Shown: piece after piece, positions 10,921-21,344 of the stretch
How positions within the stretch are numbered: position 1 is the stretch's first letter
Layout: each line of letters begins with the position of its first letter
Source: Orientallactaga sibirica
Taxonomy: Eukaryota; Chordata; Mammalia; Rodentia; Dipodidae
NCBI GenBank assembly: GCA_036365145.1
Contig: JAEOAD010000005.1
Coordinates: 6,305,001-6,369,000, forward strand
Direction of reading: 5' to 3'
DNA: 64,000 bases
Position numbers and translations under genes: made by a program
Notes under the pieces: generated by a model
Databases searched by the model: none
The model's input: only the letters and a program-made list of their open reading frames with translations
Told to the model about the DNA's origin: nothing

Positions 10921-11170
10921 AGGCATGATGAGAAGATCTCAGGCATGGTGAGAAGATCTCAGGCATGATGGGAAGATCTCAGGCATGATGGGAAGATCTC
11001 AGGCATGATGGGAAGATTCCAGGTATGATGGGAAGATCTCAGGCATGATGGGAAGATCTCAGGCACGGTGGGAAGATCTCAGGCACGGTGGGAAGATCTC
11101 AGGCACGGTGGGAAGATCTCAGGCACGATGGGAAGATCTCAGGCATGGTAGGAAGATCTCAGGCATGATG

Positions 11171-11385
11171 AGAAGATCTCAGGCATGGTGAGAAGATCTC
11201 AGGCATGATGGGAAGATCTCAGGCACGATGGGAAGATCTCAGGCCTGATGGGAAGGTCTCAGGCACGATGGGAAGATCTCAGGCACGGTGGGAAGATCTC
11301 AGGCATGGTGGGAAGATCTCAGGCATGATGGGAAGATCTCAGACACGGTGGGAAGATCTCAGGCATGATGGGAAGATCTCAGGCA
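11171..11385. repeat. Segment duplicated 770 bp downstream within the array
   Basis: By eye this 215-bp run, including the rare units GGCCTGATGGGAAGGTCTCA and AGACACGGTGGG, is identical to 11941-12155. The two copies then diverge (CACGGTGGG versus CATGATGGG). Confidence 0.88.
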
Positions 11386-11940
11386 CGGTGGGAAGATCTC
11401 AGGCATGATGGGAAGATCTCAGGCATGGTGGGAAGATTTCAGGCATGATGGGAAGATCTCGGGCATGATGGGAAGATCTCAGGCATGATGGGAAGGTCTC
11501 AGGCACGATGGGAAGATCTCAGACACGATGGGAAGATCTCAGGCATGGTGAGAAGATCTCAGGCATGGTGGGAAGATCTCAGGCATGATGGGAAGATCTC
11601 AGACATGGTGGGAAGATCTCAGGCATGATGGGAAGATCTCAGGAATGGTGGGAAGATCTCAGGCATGGTGGGGAAGATCTCAGGCACCGGTGGGAAGATC
11701 TTAGGCATGGTAGGAAGATCTCAGGCATGATGAGAAGATCTCAGGCATGGTGAGAAGATCTCAGGCATGATGGGGAAGTGGTGGAAGATCTCAGGCAGTG
11801 GGAAGATGGCACGGTGGGATCTCAGGCATGGTGGGAAGATCTCAGGCACGATGGGAAGATCTCAGGCATGGTGGGAAGATCTCAGGCATGGTGGGAAGAT
11901 CTCAGGCATGATGGGGTCAGCATGGTGGGAAGATCTCAGG

Positions 11941-12155
11941 AGAAGATCTCAGGCATGGTGAGAAGATCTCAGGCATGATGGGAAGATCTCAGGCACGATG
12001 GGAAGATCTCAGGCCTGATGGGAAGGTCTCAGGCACGATGGGAAGATCTCAGGCACGGTGGGAAGATCTCAGGCATGGTGGGAAGATCTCAGGCATGATG
12101 GGAAGATCTCAGACACGGTGGGAAGATCTCAGGCATGATGGGAAGATCTCAGGCA
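11941..12155. repeat. Second copy of the 215-bp block
   Basis: Partner of 11171-11385, offset by 770 bp. A second matching pair (11431-11550 and 12421-12540, offset 990 bp, one base different) shows that several block duplications shaped the right half. From 11941 to 13160 the 20-bp phase is unbroken. Confidence 0.88.
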
Positions 12156-13169
12156 TGATGGGAAGATCTCAGGCATGATGGGAAGATCTCGGGCATGGTG
12201 GGAAGATCTCAGGCACGGTGGGAAGATCTCAGGCATGGTGGGAAGATCTCAGGCATGATGGGAAGATCTCAGGCATGATGGGAAGATCTCGGGCATGGTG
12301 GGAAGATCTCAGGCATGGTGGGAAGATCTCAGGCATGGTGGGAAGATCTCAGGCATGATGGGAAGATCTCAGGCATGATGGGAAGATCTCAGGCATGATG
12401 GGAAGATCTCAGGCATGGTGGGAAGATTTCAGGCATGATGGGAAGATCTCAGGCATGATGGGAAGATCTCAGGCATGATGGGAAGGTCTCAGGCACGATG
12501 GGAAGATCTCAGACACGATGGGAAGATCTCAGGCATGGTGGGAAGATCTCAGGCACGGTGGGAAGATCTCAGGCACGGTGGGAAGATCTTAGGCATGGTA
12601 GGAAGATCTCAGGCATGATGAGAAGATCTCAGGCATGATGAGAAGATCTCAGGCATGGTGAGAAGATCTCAGGCATGATGGGAAGATCTCAGGCATGATG
12701 GGAAGATCTCAGGCATGATGGGAAGATCTCAGGCATGATGGGAAGGTCTCAGGCACGATGGGAAGATCTCAGGCACGGTGGGAAGATCTCAGGCATGATG
12801 GGAAGATCTCAGGCATGATGGGAAGATCTCAGGCACAGTGGGAAGATCTCAGGCACGATGGGAAGATCTCAGGAATGGTAGGAAGATCTCAGGCATGATG
12901 AGAAGATCTCAGGCATGGTGAGAAGATCTCAGGCATGGTGAGAAGATCTCAGGCATGATGGGAAGATCTCAGGCATGGTGGGAAGATCTCAGGCATGGTG
13001 TGAAGATCTCAGGCATGATGGGAAGATCTCAGGCATGGTGGGAAGATCTTAGGCATGATGGGAAGATCTTAGGCATGGTGGGAAGATCTCAGGCATGGTG
13101 GGAAGATCTCAGGCATGATGGGAAGATCTCAGGCATGGTGGGAAGATCACAGGCATGGTGGGAAGATCT

Positions 13170-13900
13170 GTGAGTTGCAGGCACCATATTATCAAGGTTG
13201 ATGAATTGTTGAGATCCTGTCTCTTTGGAGACTAGAGAGACTTCTAGGAAAGTTTGATATATCTGTTCAGCTTTGAGGAATAGACCTCTGGGTGATGTAA
13301 ATGTTGAGAGAGACAATATTCCAGGAGTAAGAGATAATTTAAATGTCTAGATATATACTAGCATAAAATTTACATTTCAGAATAGAATATGGTGGGAGGC
13401 AACAGACTTATATAAGAAGAGCGAGAATGATACCTTCCTAATAGTTTTAAATGCTCGACCAAAGGATTACATTTAATTTTGAATGTGATTGCAGAGCCAG
13501 TGTGCAGTTTTGAGCCAAACAATGGGAACTGCTATAGGATTCATAGGATCAAAATATGTAGATTATAGTTAGATGGGCAGAGATATTTCTGAACAAACTA
13601 TTTCCACATTCTAAATTCAAGGTAAGGAGACCGATTGGGAGTGGAAGGAATGAGAACAGAGTGCTGGAGGTTTTTCCCTAGAGATAACATACTTTCTACA
13701 CACACAAGCTATGGAATGGACTCATTGGCTTCTCCTTTCATGTAAAAAGCATGCCTGAAAAAGCAAAACAATGAGGTTTTTTTCTCCTCATCTTCTTAGT
13801 GTGCTTAAACAATGAACAAAGAAACTGACTCCTAACTTTAAAGCCAATGCTATTTTTGATTTGTGTCAAGACCAGCCAGCTTCCTAGAGCTAAGAAATAA
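13170..13900. other. Unique DNA right of the minisatellite
   Basis: The array stops at about 13169 and the sequence becomes unique and AT-rich. No repeat, RNA or exon recognised. Confidence 0.55.
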
Positions 13901-14657
13901 AGAAATGCTTCTTTTTTCTTTTTTGATGTTTATTATTATTATTAATTATTATTACTAACAGGATGTTTGATATGGATACATCATGTGTTGGTACACTCTT
14001 TTCCCTCGTCCCTGCCCCTGTTGCATTGGGGACACGCCTCAGTGGGGTTTCAGGTATTCCCTATGGGGTTGTGGTTAATCGTTGTGGGAGCAGTAGTCAG
14101 TTATTTTTGCAAGGAGGGAATGCCTCTGGGCATGATGTCTCAACCTGTGGCTCTTACGATGTTTCCACCCCCTCTTCAGCAAAATTCCCTGAGCCGTGGT
14201 GGGTGAGTTTTAAGTCTACTTCAGTGATGAGCTCTTAGGAGCCTCTGGATCTCTACTTTGGTAAGTATTGAGTATCTTCAGGGTCTGTCTCCTATACCGT
14301 GGAGCTGATTATCAGGTTCAGCATGGAAGCAGCACTTTTGCTTGTCTCCCCATTCCTCTGTGGATTCACCTGTGTCTTGGCTGAAGTGCAAGGGGTAGTT
14401 GGTCTCTTTATCGTCTGAAAAAGAAGAATTCAGAAGAAAGCCAGTCTCCAGACAGTTAGCCTGTCTGGTGCTGGAAAGTGCTACATGAGCTACTGGGTGA
14501 AATTGGTCAACAACCGTCTGGGCAACCAGAGGTCCAGCCTACTAAGAAGCAAACACCCTGACACGATGCTAACACCAGTGCAATCGTGGCACACAGCCTC
14601 AGTGGGTAACCAGTAGCTTTGTGATTGGCTAAGAGATCCACTTAGTGTAAAGGAACC

Positions 14658-15051
14658 TGTTGCAGACAGCTTCAGGTTCACTGAGATGAACTTCCAGACC
14701 AGGCACAGTTATGGAGGAAGGGATATTATTTATTGAAGCTTACAGATCCAGGGGAAGTTCCATAATGGCAGGAGAAGCAACTGGCCTTCACAGGGCCAAG
14801 CAGAGAGAGCAAAAGCCAACCAGCCACCACAGCACACAGAGCAAAACAAACTACAGCCAAAAGGTCACACAGCAGACTTCAGGAACTCCTGCTAGACACA
14901 TTTGCATATCTTTACAATGGAATCTCAAACCCATCACCACACCTTAAGACCGGCCCCCAGTGACCTTGCCTCTAGCAAGGTGATTGCAGATGCAAACTAT
15001 AAACTAATAAAATACTGAATATATTGGGGGACATATATTCAAACTACCACA
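14658..15051 (-). repeat. 3' LTR of the MaLR element
   Basis: The left copy on this strand is the 3' LTR because the element reads leftward. It carries a 78-codon open frame on the + strand that recurs in the other LTR only because the LTRs are identical; it is not a gene. A purine-rich stretch (reverse complement of 15052-15062, GGGGCGGAA) abuts it as the polypurine tract. Confidence 0.88.
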
Positions 15052-16259
15052 TTCCGCCCCTATTTAATATATTTAGCTCCTGGTCCCCAATAGATTTATA
15101 ACTATCACACATTGTAAATTGTACTCAGTCCAATTTCAAAGGTTCTCACAGTCTTGATCAACTTAAGATAGTGAGTCCTGTACAATCAAACAAGTTAAAT
15201 ACTTTCAACATGTAAAGGCACAGAGTAAACATTTTAACTGTATAAGGAATAGCAAGGAGAGACTAAAACAATGCAAACTCAATCACCATCAGCCATCATC
15301 AAACTTCTGCAGTTCAAGTTCAATATAACCAGAGACTAACAGTCTCCATGTTTACCAATTCCACCCCTCCAACTGGGCAGAGTCGCCAGGGAAAACTTTC
15401 ATCCCATGCCAACATTGCACTCCATAGTAGCCCTTTTGCACAGTCCTGGTATATCCAAAACATCTTCAGGTCTCCATGCAAACCACGGTCCATCTTCCAA
15501 AGGCTCTTCCAGCCTATTCCTCAGGGACTTCATGCCCTGCCTTCATGCTGCATCTCAGCCACGGCTCCTGGAACCGTGTGCAACTCATGACCACTCCATG
15601 CATTTTTCATATTTCCAAAACTAATACCAGGTGTGCAGGACACAGCCATATTCTAAATCCAGGGACAAAATAAACCATAGCCTTGAAAAGCAGGTTCCTT
15701 CTCCAGTCAACTCTTTCCAAAGAGTTTGCATTTCTAACAGTCTTTCCTCAGGCATCCTCTCCATTGTTTTAATGTAAATCAAGTCGTCAGGCCACCTTCC
15801 TTCCACCTTCCTTAAGATTGCTAATGCGTTGACAATAGCAGCTCCAGTAACCTAAAACCGGTCTCAGTGCCTCTGCTTTTACCTTGCTTGAGGTTTTCCA
15901 ACTTAAAATCTTAAAATCTCAGTCCAATATCTTCAGCCAAGCACATCAGTCCATTACAAATTTAACCTTGATCAAACTTTGTGGGCCTGGATAGCGGAAC
16001 GTAGCCATCCCTTATGCCAGTAGCCCAGTTCCAACAAAGTCCTCTGTACTCTTTCTTTCCCCTTAGAAAGCTCATAAGCCAAGCCTCGAAGTTCAATATT
16101 GTCTGTACTTAATATTCTCAAACTCTCATCAGAATAGTCCATAAAACTTGGCTTACCACTCCAGAAGGCATCTTCAGTTGCAAGCACCAAGTCCATGCCC
16201 ATTCCTCCAAAACAAAAGTTCCAAAAGATGAATATCCACATGGTCTGGTTCATCTCACC

Positions 16260-16277
16260 CCACTCTCCTCGGTACCA
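16260..16277 (-). promoter_or_regulatory. Candidate primer-binding site of the MaLR element
   Basis: On the - strand TGGTACCGAGGAGAGTGG begins six bases after the 5' LTR. It starts with the TGG complementary to a tRNA CCA end. The TGGTACC..AGGAG..GTGG form resembles the leucine-tRNA-type sites of ERVL/MaLR elements. The exact tRNA is not established. Confidence 0.55.
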
Positions 16278-16283
16278 CTTTAC

Positions 16284-16677
16284 TGTTGCAGACAGCTTCA
16301 GGTTCACTGAGATGAACTTCCAGACCAGGCACAGTTATGGAGGAAGGGATATTATTTATTGAAGCTTACAGATCCAGGGGAAGTTCCATAATGGCAGGAG
16401 AAGCAACTGGCCTTCACAGGGCCAAGCAGAGAGAGCAAAAGCCAACCAGCCACCACAGCACACAGAGCAAAACAAACTACAGCCAAAAGGTCACACAGCA
16501 GACTTCAGGAACTCCTGCTAGACACATTTGCATATCTTTACAATGGAATCTCAAACCCATCACCACACCTTAAGACCGGCCCCCAGTGACCTTGCCTCTA
16601 GCAAGGTGATTGCAGATGCAAACTATAAACTAATAAAATACTGAATATATTGGGGGACATATATTCAAACTACCACA
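16284..16677 (-). repeat. 5' LTR of the MaLR element
   Basis: Right copy; it would hold the promoter for leftward transcription. A 111-codon - strand frame (15972-16307) starts in this LTR and runs into the internal region. It resembles no retroviral domain I recognise. Confidence 0.88.
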
Positions 16678-16866
16678 GAACCCATATCTGGAATCCTATG
16701 GAGACAAAGATCATGTTCTCCTGTTTCAAGCTCTCACTAGTCTTTGGCTAAAAGGGGGGTTGCCTGCATCAAATTCTCCCTAAATTAATAATGCTTATCA
16801 CATTTAAACTATGCTGATTTCACTCTCTATTGGAGAATCTCTTCTTTTTCAGAAATGCTTCTTTTT

Positions 16867-17212
16867 AAAATCACCTATTAGAACATAAAATAGAATATTT
16901 TTCTGTAAACCTACCTACTCAATTATACTTTAGGGGAATTTGGGGTTGATTCACAACCCTTATAGTAATATAGGAAATTACAAAATATTGCATGGTTTTC
17001 AATGTTTTATAACTTAGGACATAGGGAATGTGAGCTACTGAAAAGAAGTTCTTTTAGAACATGCTAGAAACAGTACATATTCTAATGCCATAGGCATTGT
17101 ATACATTTAAATCATTTGTTACTGACCTTGAGTTGATGAAGCCCTATGCAAATTTTGTATGATAATGTTGGTATTAGAGGAACATTTGACAAAAATTCCT
17201 TGAGTTTAAAGG
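16867..17212. other. Unique AT-rich DNA
   Basis: No feature recognised. Confidence 0.5.
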
Positions 17213-17338
17213 GTTAACATGGGGATGTATGTCTGTAATCCTGTACTTGGGAGTCTGAGGCGGGAAGAGTGCTATGAGTTCAAGGCCAGCCTGCGCTACA
17301 TAGTAAGATCCTTCTCAAAACAAACAAGCAAATAAAGA
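17213..17338 (+). repeat. Old B1-like SINE
   Basis: The segments 'ctgtaatcctgtacttgggagtctgaggcggga', 'gagttcaaggccagcctg' and 'ctacatagtaagatcc' follow B1 order and end in an A-rich tail. The second half keeps the GGCCAGCCTG form rather than the GGCCACCCTGAGACT form of the young copies. Confidence 0.75.
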
Positions 17339-17481
17339 TTAAGAATAACTCTTAAGAGTGAATCAGTGGCTTTTTAACTGCCTTTCAGCAGTGATATGAA
17401 TCAAATAAGGGTTAAAACAGTGAAAATAATCAAATAAAGATATTGTGATAATGTATTTTTATAATATAGAAGAATGGATCC

Positions 17482-17734
17482 CAAGTAGTATTTAAAATTT
17501 GTTTTATTTTTATTTATTTATTTGAGAATGACAGACAGACAGAGAGAGAAAGAGAGAGAGAATAGGTGCACTAAGGCTTCCAGCCCCGGCAAATGAACTC
17601 CAAATACATGTACCATCTTGTACATCTGGCTTACATGGGTCCTGGGGAATGGATCTTCAAACGGTGGTCATTGGGCTTCACAGCAAGCACTTAACCGCTA
17701 AGCCATCTCTCCAATCCCCAAGGAGTATTTAAAA
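17482..17734 (-). repeat. Dip-like SINE, type 1, with near-perfect TSD
   Basis: The body is 17498-17718. A 16-bp duplication with one mismatch (CAAGTAGTATTTAAAA at 17482-17497; CAAGGAGTATTTAAAA at 17719-17734) brackets it. Confidence 0.85.
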
Positions 17735-18191
17735 CACCGATTATAAATACTAGTTGGCAGTCTTAGGTTGCCTCCAGATAGAAAGTACGTCTGTCGTCTG
17801 TCGTTCTCCGTCTCTCTGCTGTCTCTCTAAGCCGTACAGGGATCAAGCACCTTTGCTCTTCAGTGACTGACAATTAGCAGTATTGAATTCAGATGCGAAG
17901 GAAGGATTTGGATTGTAAGTGTAGAATGCTTTTCCATAAAGGCTGAGATCGAAGGTTTGCTTAAACAGCAGTTAATTAAGTCAAATCAGATTTAGAAATC
18001 AGCCATCTCTCTTCCTTTGGATGGGGTTCGTAGACTGATTGAAGTGCTGGGATACCCTCGAGCTCTCTTTATTGTGGAGACTCTCTATGTCCAGGAAAAG
18101 CAGAGACACTGGGTAATCAACGAAACTAGGATTTTGCAATTTTTTTTCATGTTATTAAGCAGTCCTTTCTGGCTTTGAGGTATGTATCTTC
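17735..18191. other. Unique DNA
   Basis: A small CTGTC-rich patch lies near 17790-17825. No repeat family or gene recognised. Confidence 0.5.
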
Positions 18192-18426
18192 AGAGCACAT
18201 TTTTTAAAAATATATTTTATTTATTTATTTATTTGAGAAAAAGAGGCAGAGAAAGAGAGAGAATGGGCATGCTAGAGCCTCCAGCTACTGCAAATGAACT
18301 CCAGATGTATGTGCTCCCTTGGGCATCTGGCTTATGTGGGTCCTGGAGAGTCTAACTGGGAGCCTTTGGCTTTGCAGGCAAATGCCTTAACCACTAAGCC
18401 ACTTCTCCAGCCCCAGAGCACATTTT
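18192..18426 (-). repeat. Dip-like SINE, type 1, with 12-bp TSD
   Basis: The body is 18204-18414, with perfect duplications AGAGCACATTTT at 18192-18203 and 18415-18426. Confidence 0.88.
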
Positions 18427-18574
18427 GGTCTGTCCCTTGACAAAGAGGTAACTCCAAGTGAGAAGATGAGGTTGGATGGTTGGATGACGTTCTGCCCAGT
18501 GGACGTAGACAAGCTGGGTTTAAGGTTCTGGGTCTGTCATTCACCCTTTGCATCTTGTTTCCTGTTGTGTAATC

Positions 18575-18770
18575 GTGAGGTACATACGGCGATTTCCCAA
18601 GACTGCTGAAACAAAGAACCACAGACTTGTTGCCTTACAACAATGGCAGGATATTGTTAGTTCAGAAGGAGAGAAGTCCAAATTTAAGGTGTCAACAGGG
18701 CCATGGCCTCCCTCGGAGACTGTGTGTAGTGTCCTTCCTAGCTTGTGGCCATGGCCTCATGGCTGTCCAT
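18575..18770 (+). repeat. MLT1-like ancient MaLR LTR fragment
   Basis: 'gactgctgaaacaaagaaccacaga', 'ttgccttacaacaatgg', 'gttcagaaggagagaagtcca', 'aaggtgtcaacagggcc' and 'ctcggagactgtgtg' follow the MLT1 LTR order (CAAAGTACCACAAACT..TGGCTTAAAACAAC..GGAGGTCAGAAGTCC..GGTGTCGGCAGGGC). A shared placental-mammal relic. Confidence 0.55.
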
Positions 18771-18950
18771 CTTTTTTTTTTTTTTTTTTTTTTTTTGGTT
18801 TTGCAAGGTAGGGTCTCACTCTGGTCCAGGCTGACCTGGAATTAACTATGTAGTCTCAGGGTGGCCTCGAACTCTCGGCAATCCACCTACCTCTGCCTCC
18901 CGAGTGCTGGGATTAAAGGTGTGCGCCACCACGCCCGGCTCCGTCCATCA
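18764..18950 (-). repeat. B1 SINE
   Basis: A long T-run at the left (its A-tail), B1 body to GCCCGGCT at 18940, and a short duplication GTCCATC on both sides (near 18764 and 18943). The second-half sequence is the lineage-specific form. Confidence 0.88.
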
Positions 18951-20590
18951 TTTTTGTTAAGTATTGTGCAGCTTCGTCACTCCAAGTTCTGCTTCTGTCG
19001 TGACGTTATTATATTTCAGTTTTCCCTCTGTGTGTGCGTGAGAGAGAGAATATTAGTCATACTGGAGAACGGGACCAAACTCCTTTGACATTTTCTCTTC
19101 TCTGCTGAACAAATTACATACTCAATAACCCCGTCATTATCAATGAGATGATTGCCTTCTCGAGTACAATGGGACAGGGTTCCAGTGTATATTTTTCTAG
19201 GACACACACCCATGAGCCAGGGAAGAAGAGGACAGGACTGGACTTGAAAGGCTCAGGGTTCCCAAACCAGAGTGAATACATGGTCCAGCCACACTGTCTA
19301 AAGGCCTGTTGGGAAACATGTTAAATTACAGGTGCTTTTAATATGACCTCCAGATTCTGACTTGATTAGTACTGGACGATAGCTTAGAATGCATGCTACT
19401 ATTTTGTAGGCAAGTCCCACTCTAAGATACCTTGCCCCCCCCATTGCTGCTTCATGTGCAGATGCATGATCGATTACAGAGATGAAAACTTAAGTAGTGA
19501 TCACATAAAGCTACTATTGGTGTCTGCAAAATACACCTTCCCATATGATGCTGTTTTGGCAGAGGTGGGAAAGCCCTGGTTCTTAGCTTTTGCCTGCTTA
19601 CCTGACCACCCAGGCTTTAAGGAAATTTAAAGCTCATCCTAGGGGTGCTGCTTAAAAGAACTTACATATCTTGCTGACAGTGTGTTGTAGCCACTATTTT
19701 TCATTATGAAAAAAAAACCCAAAAAATGATGAAAATCGGGTTGTCTTCCACAACAATGACCATTTCCTTCTCATTCATGGTGGCAAGGGCTCTTCTGAAG
19801 TGGAAGTGACACATAATAGTGAGCTCCCTCAAGCCTCTGAGGGATTTGTGAGGCCATGCATTTGATCAAAATGACATGTTTAAAAGTCCTCCTTTCAAGA
19901 TAGAGCGCAGATAAAATATAGATGGACTGACTGAAGCCAAAAGGACTCTTTGCTGCAGACATACTCAATAATATGTTCATTGTTAATCCCTGGCTGTTTC
20001 CAAGTAATTGTAGGCTTCTGCGTGGAACCAATTTTCCGATTTCAGAGACTCAGATAATTCAAATTGCATGTCCTTAAGTATGGTAATAAGGGGAGTCTGC
20101 CAGTGGTTGCTTATACGAGCTGGCCATGCTGGAAGAAAGAGGCAGGCTTCCTGTGACTCACAAACTCTCCTTCAGTATTTAGTCCTTTCCTTTTTGTACA
20201 TGGAATTGGGCCAATGCAAGTATTAAATAGCAAGTGTGTCTCAGAATCACCGAATTGCATCTAGGATGGAAATTATAATTTTTATATAGTTTGTTGATTC
20301 GAATAATATGTTTTGAAAATGCAAACTTGGTTGATACTTAAATAATTTATAGTCAGTTTACTGTTTCCTTAGAGTATTTTTAGTATTTATGTATTTATGT
20401 TCCAATTGGGACTTTTTTTCCCCTACATTGCCATTGTTAGTAATATGTATTGAATTTGCAGTGAAGTAACTAACCTTCTCTGGAGATGGTGCATATAAAG
20501 AGAGGCACTGAGTGGATGACGGCTTTCCTAAGTCAAGTTCAAAAACATATCCTCTCAAGTTGATATTGCAGTGGCTGATTTTCTATGAAG
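18951..20590. other. Unique DNA, about 1.6 kb
   Basis: No repeats of note apart from a C-run near 19435 and an A9 run near 19708. Short frames (for example 19771-20031, - strand) match nothing I recognise. Confidence 0.5.
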
Positions 20591-20598
20591 TAGAAACT

Positions 20599-20830
20599 TT
20601 GTATGGACACGTCATGTGTTGGTACTGTCATTTCCCTCCCCCTGCCCCCATTCCACTGAGGGCCCTCCTCAGGGGGATTGCTGTTTTCAATCTGAATTAT
20701 CCTAATGCTTTAATCAGTTCCCAGATGATGTCTGGTATTCAGATATGGGGAAGGTCATGACTCAGCACACATAACTTCTGTGAACTGGTCTCAGGCCCAG
20801 ATTGGGGATCAAAGTAGAGAAGAGGTGTTT
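20599..20830 (-). repeat. Diverged L1 3' UTR fragment
   Basis: 'tatggacacgtcatgtgttggtac', 'ccctgcccccattccactgagg' and 'ccctcctcaggggga' align in order with the L1 3' UTRs at 13969 (same strand) and 48700 (reverse). Later parts (GATGATGTCTGG, CAGATTGGGGATC) are weaker. Confidence 0.55.
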
Positions 20831-21053
20831 CTATTCTAAACAGATTTGGTCCATCGACTCTTTGCTGAGACGGAAACCGTGATGGACAGATTATCAGAAA
20901 TCACACAGCTTATAATAGAACCTGTACCTTCTGCATTTCTAGGTCAAAAGCTATCAAGGAGAAGCAGTGAAAATAGTATGCTAAAAGAGGCTAGGAACCA
21001 TTTATGCTCTTTGTTGTAAATATTTAGGCCTTCTTTGGAAAATACAATAGTAG
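20831..21053. other. Unique DNA
   Basis: Nothing recognised. Possibly still L1-derived at its left edge. Confidence 0.4.
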
Positions 21054-21109
21054 TTTTTTTTTTTTTTTTTGGGGGGGGGGCAAAGGAGACAGACTTAAAA
21101 AAAAAAAAA
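21054..21109. repeat. Abutting T17-G10 homopolymers, then A13
   Basis: T-run at 21054-21070 passes directly into G-run 21071-21080, followed 16 bases later by an A-run. Homopolymer lengths here are the least reliable part of the local sequence. Confidence 0.85.
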
Positions 21110-21293
21110 GGTGGAAAAGTTCCAAAGTGTCAAAGCAAGCATGCTTAGGATTTTGGCTGTCATTCAAAGATCAGAAATAAGAGGGAAAAAGGAAAGCTTA
21201 TACTTTTTGATTTAGAATTCAGTAAAGTGGGCGGGCTCATCAGTGTGAATCTGTGAACAACTTCTGGGAAATACTCTTATATATCCAAAGAAG

Positions 21294-21344
21294 AGTGTGT
21301 GTGCATGTTGTATGTGTGTGCGTGTTGTGTGTGTGTGCATGTGC
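21294..21344. repeat. Imperfect (TG)n microsatellite
   Basis: Alternating GTGTGT runs broken by GCATGTTGT and GCGTGTTGT, potentially Z-DNA-forming but interrupted. Confidence 0.85.

Larger units (their letters stand above)
6661..13169. repeat. 6.5-kb minisatellite of a 20-bp unit
   Basis: The unit is GGCATGATGGGAAGATCTCA, repeated about 325 times (array length divided by period). The main variation is A/G at CATGATGGG versus CATGGTGGG. Other variants are CACGGTGGG or CACGATGGG, TGAGAAG for TGGGAAG, and GGTCTC, GATTTC or GATCCC for GATCTC. Almost every unit holds a BglII site (AGATCT). Because 20 is not a multiple of 3, a frame cycles through all phases every 60 bp. It is stop-free where each third unit is G-type, giving many spurious 60-130 codon frames on both strands. 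No gene, promoter or transposon is embedded. Confidence 0.98.
14658..16677 (-). mobile_element. Full-length MaLR-type LTR retroelement, identical LTRs
   Basis: A 2,020-bp element begins TG and ends CA, with 394-bp direct LTRs at 14658-15051 and 16284-16677 that I find identical base for base. The 5-bp TSD GAACC is at 14653-14657 and 16678-16682. Sense is the - strand: a TGTGGTAGTTTGAATATATG LTR start, AATAAA at 16360-16355 and 14734-14729, and a primer-binding-site-like TGGTACCGAGGAGAGTGG starting 6 bases inside the 5' LTR. The 1,232-bp internal part has no gag, pro, pol or env, typical of non-autonomous MaLRs. Zero LTR divergence means a recent insertion or gene conversion. Confidence 0.88.
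13901..16866 (-). mobile_element. 5'-truncated L1 insertion with 16-bp TSD, interrupted by an LTR element
   Basis: Perfect 16-bp TSDs (AGAAATGCTTCTTTTT) lie at 13901-13916 and 16851-16866. The L1 parts are 13917-14657 and 16683-16850, about 909 bp once the LTR element is removed. The 3' end is at the left (T-rich, then TATGGATACATCATGTGTTGG), and the sequence is rodent L1 3' UTR (compare 48385-48750 on the + strand). No ORF2 remains, so the copy was dead on arrival. Confidence 0.85.

Noticed and set aside
7503..12178. Many 60-134 codon open frames encoding a 20-residue repeat across the minisatellite
   Set aside because: The 20-bp period makes any frame cycle every 60 bp. It stays open whenever each third unit is the G-type variant. 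Frames exist on both strands, start at chance ATGs in the unit and break at unit truncations, which is not how a repeat protein gene behaves.
6661..13169. CRISPR-like array
   Set aside because: There are no unique spacers between repeats; units are directly abutting and near identical, and the genome is mammalian.
6661..13169. p53-type half-sites (RRRCWWGYYY) in each unit (AGGCATGATG)
   Set aside because: The left half fits but the YYY part is ATG or GTG, so the site is incomplete in every common unit variant.
14711..16573. Two identical 78-codon frames (14711-14947 and 16337-16573) as a duplicated gene
   Set aside because: They are the antisense of the two identical LTRs of one MaLR element.
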